This document shows positions 58,998-64,000 of a DNA stretch of 64,000 bases, piece after piece. The notes beneath the pieces are model-generated. The model was not told the DNA's origin and made no database searches. It was given only the letters and a program-made list of their open reading frames with translations. The DNA comes from Coraliomargarita sp. GTDB lineage: Bacteria; Verrucomicrobiota; Verrucomicrobiia; Opitutales; UBA953. The DNA lies in contig JAHEJL010000002.1 in assembly GCA_024638885.1 (NCBI GenBank), forward strand, positions 372,001 to 436,000. Reading direction: 5' to 3'. Numbering within the stretch: the first letter of the stretch is position 1; every line of letters starts with the position of its first letter. A program made the position numbers and the translations under genes.

Positions 58998-61040
58998 ATG
59001 AGACTCCTCGCCCTCGGTCTGCTCTCGCTCTTCGCCCTGCTCGGCGACCTCAGCGCCGCCGTCCGCACGAAGGTCGACCTGGTCAACCTGACTCCCGACG
59101 TCCGCGCCGGCGAGAAAGCCCTCGTCGCCCTCCGCTACCGTTGCGACCCCCACTTCCACATCTACTGGAAGAACCCCGGCGACGCCGGCGCTCCTCCCAC
59201 GGTCGAATGGACCGAGAAGTCCGGCACGGAAGTCGGCGGCTTCATCTGGCCCGGCCCCAAGCTGCTCGACCAGGCCGGGGTGATGAACTTCGTCTACGAA
59301 AACGAGACGCTCATCCTGATGGAGGTCGCCGTCCCCGCGGGCAAGACGGGCGCGATCGTGCTCAAGGGCAAGGCGGAGTGGCTCGAGTGCGACGACAAGG
59401 GCTGCTGGCCCCATGACACGCTGGTCGAACTCACGCTCAAGGTCGGGCCGGGCAATCCTGCTTATAAATATGACGCCAAGCTCTACCCGGACCTCAAGGC
59501 GCCGCTCGCCGGCGAATTCCGCGTGGTCGGCGACGAGCTGCAGGTCGTCCCCGCCGCCGGCGCCAAGCTCGATCTCTCCAAGGTCTGGTTCCCGGAGCGT
59601 AACTTCCTCACTCCCGACGCGACCGCGAAGCAGAAGCACAACGCCACCACGCTGTTCTTCAACCTGAAGGAAGCCACGGAGAAGCTCGACGCGGGTCCGG
59701 TCAGCTTCGTGGGCTCCGACGGCAAAGGCGGCTTCGTCCGCCTCGTGGCCACCGCTCCGGTCGGTGCGACGACCAAGGGCGAGACCGATATCGCGCCCAC
59801 CTCCGCCCATCCGAGCACTTCCGACTGGCAGCCCTGGTCGCCCGAAGCCCAGGCCAAAGCCCTTGCCGACGGCAAGATCGTGTACGTCGACTTCACCGCC
59901 CGCTGGTGCGCCACCTGCCAGGTGAACAAGCGCGTCTACAAGCAGGATGACGTGCACCAGGCGCTGACTGCCGCCGGCGTCGTGCTGCTCAAGGCCGACT
60001 GGACCAAGAAAGACGCCGTCATCGCCGACGAGCTCCGCAAATACGGTCGCACCGGCATTCCGCTCAACGTCTTCCTCAGGACCGGCCAACCGCCCGCGAT
60101 CCTTTCCGAAGCCCTCACCGGCACGGAAGTCATCGCCGCGCTCGGCGCCGTCTCCGCCGGCAAGACCTATCAGGCCGACGCCACCACGCACGCCTTCGGG
60201 TTCTGGCTGCTGCTGGCTTTCGGCGGCGGCATCCTGCTCAATCTGATGCCCTGCGTCTTCCCGATGATCGGCCTCAAGGTGCTCGGCTTCGCCAAGGAAG
60301 CCGGCGCTTCGCGGCGCACGGTCGTGCTCAACGGCCTGCTCTACTCCGCCGGCGTCATCGTCAGCTTCCTCGCGCTGGCGCTGCTCATCATCGGCCTCAA
60401 GTCGGGCGGCAGCTCCGTCGGCTGGGGCTTCCAGATGCAGTCACCGGGCTTCGTCCTCGGCACCTGCGTGCTGATGATCGTGCTCGGCCTCAGCCTGGCC
60501 GGCGTCTTCGAGATCGGCGTAGGCCTCGGCGGCCTCTCGGCCGGTGAAGGCGAAGGACGGATCGCGACCTTCTTCTCCGGCGTGCTCGCCACGGTCGTGG
60601 CCACCCCTTGCACGGCCCCGGGTCTCGGTGCGGCGCTGGGCTTCGCGTTGGACAAAGAACGCTCCACCGGCGAAACCCTGCTCTTCTTCGTGGTCATCGG
60701 CCTCGGCATGGCCCTGCCCTACCTGCTGCTCTCGGTCTTCCCGCGTCTTGCCGCCCTGCTGCCTCGTCCTGGCGAGTGGATGGAGTCGCTCAAGCAAGGC
60801 ATGTCCTTCCCGCTCTTCGCCTACGCCCTCTACCTGCTGTGGGTGCTCAACGCGCTGATCGAAGACGCGGCTTGGGTACGCGACGCCTCCCTCGGACTGG
60901 CCGTGATCGCCACGTCCTGCTGGATCCTCGGCCGCTGGGGTGCCTTGCACCGGAGCGTCATGGAGCGCATCTCGGCGCGCCTGCTGGCCGGCCTGCTCTT
61001 CGTGGGCACGCTGGCCTACCTTTACGCGACCCTGCCGTAA
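58998..61040 (+). CDS. DsbD-like thiol:disulfide interchange protein with thioredoxin domain before the membrane domain
   Basis: Transfers reducing power across the inner membrane. The 680-residue protein has a signal peptide (LLALGLLSLFALLGDLSAA) and an N-terminal DsbD-alpha/ScsB-like domain (HFHIYWKNPGDAG; a cysteine pair in WLECDDKGCWPHD near 130-140). A thioredoxin domain follows, with FTARWCATCQVNK (near 297-309) and GRTGIPLNVFL. The DsbD transmembrane domain has eight helices with the redox cysteines in LMPCVFPMIGLKVL and VVATPCTAPGLGAAL. In classical DsbD the thioredoxin domain is last; here the protein ends after helix 8. A bidirectional terminator follows. It is 49 bases after the ATP-grasp-like gene. 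Confidence 0.9.
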   Translation: MRLLALGLLSLFALLGDLSAAVRTKVDLVNLTPDVRAGEKALVALRYRCDPHFHIYWKNPGDAGAPPTVEWTEKSGTEVGGFIWPGPKLLDQAGVMNFVYENETLILMEVAVPAGKTGAIVLKGKAEWLECDDKGCWPHDTLVELTLKVGPGNPAYKYDAKLYPDLKAPLAGEFRVVGDELQVVPAAGAKLDLSKVWFPERNFLTPDATAKQKHNATTLFFNLKEATEKLDAGPVSFVGSDGKGGFVRLVATAPVGATTKGETDIAPTSAHPSTSDWQPWSPEAQAKALADGKIVYVDFTARWCATCQVNKRVYKQDDVHQALTAAGVVLLKADWTKKDAVIADELRKYGRTGIPLNVFLRTGQPPAILSEALTGTEVIAALGAVSAGKTYQADATTHAFGFWLLLAFGGGILLNLMPCVFPMIGLKVLGFAKEAGASRRTVVLNGLLYSAGVIVSFLALALLIIGLKSGGSSVGWGFQMQSPGFVLGTCVLMIVLGLSLAGVFEIGVGLGGLSAGEGEGRIATFFSGVLATVVATPCTAPGLGAALGFALDKERSTGETLLFFVVIGLGMALPYLLLSVFPRLAALLPRPGEWMESLKQGMSFPLFAYALYLLWVLNALIEDAAWVRDASLGLAVIATSCWILGRWGALHRSVMERISARLLAGLLFVGTLAYLYATLP

Positions 61041-61060
61041 GCAAGGTCCAGCGGACAACA

Positions 61061-61088
61061 AAAAGGCCCGCCGATCGGCGGGCCTTTT
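61061..61088. terminator. Bidirectional intrinsic terminator (28-base perfect palindrome)
   Basis: AAAAGGCCCGCCGA is followed directly by its exact complement TCGGCGGGCCTTTT. It serves both the plus-strand DsbD-like gene and the minus-strand pal gene. Confidence 0.88.
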
Positions 61089-61107
61089 GCTTTCGTTAGC
61101 CGACCGC

Positions 61108-61710
61108 TCAGAGAGCGGAAGGAACCGGAGCCGGAGCAGCGCCCGCGGCGGCCGGGGTAGCCGGGCGAGCGGCGCCGGAGGAAACCGGGCCGGAGTAGTT
61201 CACGTCGACGATGATGGCCTTACGGTCCTTGGCGCCAGACTGGCGACCGGCGGCGTTCTTGTCGGCGTGCTGGGAGCCGAGGGCCATGACTTCGGCCTTA
61301 CCCTGGTTGGCACCGAGCTTGACGAGGTAGTCACGGACGGACTGGGCTCGGCGATCGGAGAGACCGAGGTTATATTCTTCGGTACCGAAATGGTCGGTGT
61401 AGCCGGCGATGATGACTTCGGTGGCCTTGACCCGGCCGGCGACGGCGTCGACCTTGGCGCGCTCCGAGGCGGAGACGGTGTACTTGTCGAATTCGAAGTA
61501 GACGGTGGTCAGGATGGCTTCGGGCGGGATGTTGCCGGAACGGATGGCGTTGGCGAGGGCGTCGCGACGCGCGTTGACCGAGCGGGTGTCCAGGGAATCA
61601 GGACCGCCGGCGGAGTTGCCGGAGGACAGCGGGCTGAAACCCTCGGGGATGCGGGAGGTGCAACCGACGCTCAGGGCGGCGACGGCGAGAAGGAACGTGA
61701 AACGCTTCAT
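61108..61710 (-). CDS. pal: Peptidoglycan-associated lipoprotein (Pal/OmpA-like)
   Basis: Outer-membrane lipoprotein tethering the membrane to peptidoglycan. The 200-residue protein begins MKRFTFLLAVAALSVGCTS, with the lipobox cysteine at residue 17. The OmpA-like domain includes VYFEFDKYTVSASERAKVD, a peptidoglycan-binding GYTDHFGTEEYNLGLSDRRA and VRDYLVKLG. A proline/alanine tail (about residues 175-200) ends the protein. Tol genes are not in this window. ATG 61710 is the start; the upstream open frame runs antisense through the MoeB gene. Confidence 0.92.
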   Translation of the reverse strand: MKRFTFLLAVAALSVGCTSRIPEGFSPLSSGNSAGGPDSLDTRSVNARRDALANAIRSGNIPPEAILTTVYFEFDKYTVSASERAKVDAVAGRVKATEVIIAGYTDHFGTEEYNLGLSDRRAQSVRDYLVKLGANQGKAEVMALGSQHADKNAAGRQSGAKDRKAIIVDVNYSGPVSSGAARPATPAAAGAAPAPVPSAL

Positions 61711-61763
61711 GGTGTGGCGGGAATAAAAGAATAGCGGGCGGGTGTCGGCAAGCCTTGTCTCGC

Positions 61764-62909
61764 TCAGTAGCGGGGGACCTTGGGGTCGACCTTCAGCGAC
61801 CAGGCGTCGATGCCGCCTTTCACGTTGCTGACGCGGGCATAACCCTTGGAGCGGAGGAACTGGGTCACCTTCATGCTGCGGCCTCCATGGTGACACTGGA
61901 CCAGCACCGGGACATCCTGCGGAATCTCGGCCAGACGCGTCGGCACGGTGTTCATCGGGATGAGGCGGGAGCCTTCGATCCGGCAGATCGCGTATTCGTC
62001 CATCTCCCGGACGTCGAGCAGGAGGGGCGGATTCGGACCGGCCAGCAGGCGCTGGGCTTCTTCGACGGTCACTTCGAGCGGGGTTTCGGACATAAGGATC
62101 GGGGCGGCGCAGACGGTCGGCGCATAGGCGGACTTCTCGAGCGTGCGGATGACGGGAGCAGCGCCGCAACAAGGACAGGCCGGGTCGGCGGAAAGGGCGA
62201 GCAACCGGGACGTGCCGGCTTCGACATCGACCACCAGCAGACGGGAGGCCGGACGCTTGCCGAGCAGGACGGCGATGACTTCCGCCGCCATCCACGATCC
62301 GATCACGCCGCAGGTCGCGCCGAAGACGCCGGCATCGGCGCAGGTCGGCACGGAAGCGGCGTCCGGAATCACCGGATAGAGACAACGGTAGCAACCGGCA
62401 CGCGGCAGGAAGACGCCGACCTGTCCGGCTCCGCGCAGGACGCTGCCATGCACGAGCGGCTTACCGCCCAGGACGCAGGCGTCGGCGGCGAGGAAACGGG
62501 TCGCGAAATTATCGGTGCCATCGACGACCAGGTCGTAACGGGCGACGAGCTCGGCCGCGTTCTCGACCGTGAAACCTTCAGGGTGCAGCGCCACCTTCAG
62601 GCCCGGGTTGATCTCTCCGAGCGCCTCGGCGGCCGAGATGGTCTTCGGCAGCCCCAAGGTATCGAAGCCATGGACGATCTGGCGATGGAGGTTGGAGACT
62701 TCGACTTTGTCCGGGTCGGCGATGCCGATGAGCCCCACGCCCGCGGCGGCCAGATACAATCCGACCGGCGAACCCAGACCGCCGGCGCCGAGGATCAGCA
62801 CCTTGGCGTCGCGCAGGCGCAGCTGACCGGCCTCCCCCACTCCGGGCAGACGGATCTGCCGGGAGTACAAGGCCCTCTCGTGGTCGGTGAGACGCGGTTC
62901 CGCGGACAT
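61764..62909 (-). CDS. moeB: MoeB/ThiF-type sulfur-carrier adenylyltransferase with C-terminal rhodanese domain
   Basis: E1-like enzyme of 381 residues, activating a ubiquitin-like sulfur carrier (MoaD or ThiS) by adenylation. The ATP-binding motif LILGAGGLGSPVGLYLAA is near residue 36, with SNLHRQIVHG and NDNF-type DGTDNFATRFL. Zinc cysteines are in CYRCLYP and CPCCGA. A rhodanese domain (about residues 280-381) has the active-site loop VQCHHGGRS with the persulfide cysteine, so it can transfer sulfur as well. This MoeB-rhodanese fusion is common in several phyla. The start is ATG 62909. Confidence 0.92.
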   Translation of the reverse strand: MSAEPRLTDHERALYSRQIRLPGVGEAGQLRLRDAKVLILGAGGLGSPVGLYLAAAGVGLIGIADPDKVEVSNLHRQIVHGFDTLGLPKTISAAEALGEINPGLKVALHPEGFTVENAAELVARYDLVVDGTDNFATRFLAADACVLGGKPLVHGSVLRGAGQVGVFLPRAGCYRCLYPVIPDAASVPTCADAGVFGATCGVIGSWMAAEVIAVLLGKRPASRLLVVDVEAGTSRLLALSADPACPCCGAAPVIRTLEKSAYAPTVCAAPILMSETPLEVTVEEAQRLLAGPNPPLLLDVREMDEYAICRIEGSRLIPMNTVPTRLAEIPQDVPVLVQCHHGGRSMKVTQFLRSKGYARVSNVKGGIDAWSLKVDPKVPRY

Positions 62910-63002
62910 GCGGACAGTGGAACCCCCGCCTCCCATCGTGTCAAACCCGCCCCGCCCACGTGTCGGGTTGAATAATCGGACGGAGTCCCCCAAGTTGACC
63001 CC

Positions 63003-63440
63003 GTGGCACAGGTCTTCCTCGGCATCGATTACGGCTCCCGACGGGTCGGGCTCAGCCATGCCGATGAGCTCGGCTTCGCCTTCCCCCTGCCCGCGGCCGT
63101 CGCCGAAAGCGCCGAAGAACGCTTCGCGCAGATCGGCAAGGAAATCGCCCGCCTCAAGGTCACCCTCCTCGTGCTGGGCTACCCGCTCTCCGTGGAAGGC
63201 GAGCGGACGAAGCGTTGCGACGAGGTCGACGTCTTCGCCGCCGAGCTGACCAAGCGCTTCCATCTCCCGATCGAGAAAGTCGACGAGGCGCTCACCAGCC
63301 AGGCCGCCGACGAGATGGGCGGACGCAAGGCGCGCTCGGCCCATGAACGCAAGCAGCAGGCCAAGACCGGCGAACGGGATTCCCGCGCCGCCGCGGTCCT
63401 GCTCCAGGATTTCCTCAACAGCCGCGGCATCGGCGCCTGA
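63003..63440 (+). CDS. ruvX: Putative Holliday junction resolvase/pre-16S rRNA nuclease RuvX (YqgF)
   Basis: RNase H-like nuclease of 145 residues. It starts with FLGIDYGSRRVGLSHAD, the family's first catalytic aspartate motif (GIDYGxxRxG), and includes LLVLGYPLSVEGERTKR, KVDEALTSQAADE and a final aspartate in ERDSRAAAVLLQDFL. In E. coli the protein processes the 5' end of 16S rRNA; the recombination role is disputed. The start is GTG 63003. It is adjacent to truA with one base between the stop and the next start. Confidence 0.93.
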   Translation: MAQVFLGIDYGSRRVGLSHADELGFAFPLPAAVAESAEERFAQIGKEIARLKVTLLVLGYPLSVEGERTKRCDEVDVFAAELTKRFHLPIEKVDEALTSQAADEMGGRKARSAHERKQQAKTGERDSRAAAVLLQDFLNSRGIGA

Positions 63441-63441
63441 C

Positions 63442-64000
63442 ATGCCTCCGGCCAAGCCCAAGAAACCCTTCACGCCGAAGCTCGAACGCTTCCTGGCCAC
63501 GGTCGCCTACGACGGCACCGACCATATCGGCTGGCAGGTCCAGACCGGCCGCCTCTCCATCGAGGGCGAGATCGAGGAACGCCTCTCGCGCATCCTCAAG
63601 ACGCCGATCGACATCCATGGCAGCGGTCGCACCGACTCCGGCGTGCACAGCGTCGGCCAGCGCTTCCACTTCGACGCGTTCTGGCCGCACCCCTGCTGCT
63701 ACCTGGTCCACGCGCTCAACTCCTGCGAGCAGAACGGCATCCTCGTCACGCACCTGCAACGCGTGGCCCCCGGCTTCCATTGCCGCTGGCACGCCAACGG
63801 CAAACGCTACCGCTACGAGATCTGCGACGGCTACCCGCCGCCCTGGGAGGCGCGCTACTGCCTCGGCCTCGGCAACAAGACCGTCGACGTGAAGCTGATG
63901 CGCCAGGCGGCGAAGCTGCTGCTCGGCAAACACGACTTCTTCGCCTTCGGCGCGAACCACGGACAAGGCATGGAGAAGGAGAACCCGGTGAAGGAGCTCC
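63442..64000 (+). CDS. truA: tRNA pseudouridine synthase A, 3' end outside window
   Basis: Modifies uridines 38-40 of the anticodon stem. The ATG at 63442 begins MPPAKPKKPFTPKLERFL, then VAYDGTDHIGWQVQTG and the catalytic-aspartate motif GSGRTDSGVHSVGQ near residue 58, followed by RVAPGFHCRWHANGKRYRY and LLGKHDFFAFG. All are TruA signatures. The frame is open to the end of the window, leaving roughly 186 residues visible of an expected 250 or more. It is coupled to ruvX and starts one base after it. Confidence 0.93.
   Translation, partial: MPPAKPKKPFTPKLERFLATVAYDGTDHIGWQVQTGRLSIEGEIEERLSRILKTPIDIHGSGRTDSGVHSVGQRFHFDAFWPHPCCYLVHALNSCEQNGILVTHLQRVAPGFHCRWHANGKRYRYEICDGYPPPWEARYCLGLGNKTVDVKLMRQAAKLLLGKHDFFAFGANHGQGMEKENPVKEL

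Noticed and set aside
1..64000. tRNA, rRNA, tmRNA, CRISPR arrays, insertion sequences and prophage
   Set aside because: Intergenic gaps are too short and show no cloverleaf, direct-repeat array, transposase or integrase signatures. Base and codon use look uniform, so no transfer event is called.

Overview
The window reads as one contiguous piece of a compact, GC-rich chromosome from a diderm (Gram-negative-type) bacterium. Lipid A genes (lpxK, an LpxR-like deacylase), an Mla-type lipid transporter, a Pal lipoprotein and an OmpA-type domain point to an outer membrane. The family mix (DUF5069, an Rsm22-like methyltransferase, a topoisomerase III with a long C-terminal tail, a ROK/PIG-L/NahK amino-sugar cluster) and the gene order do not match Proteobacteria. 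They suggest Verrucomicrobiota, perhaps Opitutae. That placement is inferred from memory of gene families, not from a search. I see no insertion sequences, prophage, CRISPR array, tRNA or rRNA, and no stretch above 300 bases lacks a gene. The largest non-protein gap (33661-33938) holds two terminators and an SRP RNA.

Layout. 1-1663: end of an RmlD-like sugar reductase and a lipoate ligase. 1660-6167 (minus): MutS, a PIN-PhoH ATPase, a DUF971 protein. 6264-10510 (plus): YbaB, RecR, an Rsm22-like methyltransferase, polyphosphate kinase. 10458-11663 (minus): LpxK. 11730-15971 (plus): PanD, a class V aminotransferase, topoisomerase III. 15972-18706 (minus): ABC exporter genes and acylphosphatase. 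18772-19696 (plus): TatA and riboflavin synthase. 19693-22326 (minus): acyltransferase, Nudix, YgjP-like metallopeptidase, MazG. 22403-25448 (plus): TrpC, RsmA, RimO. 25449-27968 (minus): SNF2 helicase. 28101-33660 (plus): the 2-oxoglutarate dehydrogenase complex, E1-E2-E3. 33764-33872 (minus): SRP RNA. 33939-42584 (plus): ValS, then six tightly packed amino-sugar genes. 42574-46152 (minus): a secreted His-motif protein, SCO1, Ppx/GppA, LpxR-like. 46244-53167 (plus): Mla operon followed by DUF5069, a SpoU-like protein, an unknown and an MFS permease. 53168-56262 (minus): M16 peptidase and a VOC protein. 56401-61040 (plus): RF2, an ATP-grasp-like unknown, a rearranged DsbD. 61108-62909 (minus): Pal and MoeB-rhodanese. 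63002-64000 (plus): RuvX and truncated TruA.

Functional links. The lipoate ligase can supply the E2 of the oxoglutarate dehydrogenase. LpxK, LpxR-like, Mla and Pal serve the outer membrane. Ppk and Ppx/GppA are the making and breaking arms of polyphosphate metabolism, on separate operons. MutS, RecR, RuvX and Topo III cover DNA repair and recombination.

The most interesting locus is 36664-42584: NagB, an unusual ROK kinase, a PIG-L deacetylase, a sugar nucleotidyltransferase, a NahK-like kinase and a UDP-HexNAc-type epimerase. Together these could form an amino-sugar (GalNAc/GlcNAc) salvage route that does not need NagA. Packing is extreme: same-strand genes often overlap by 4 bases, and most convergent pairs abut or overlap at their stop codons, three of them sharing the junction TGATCA.
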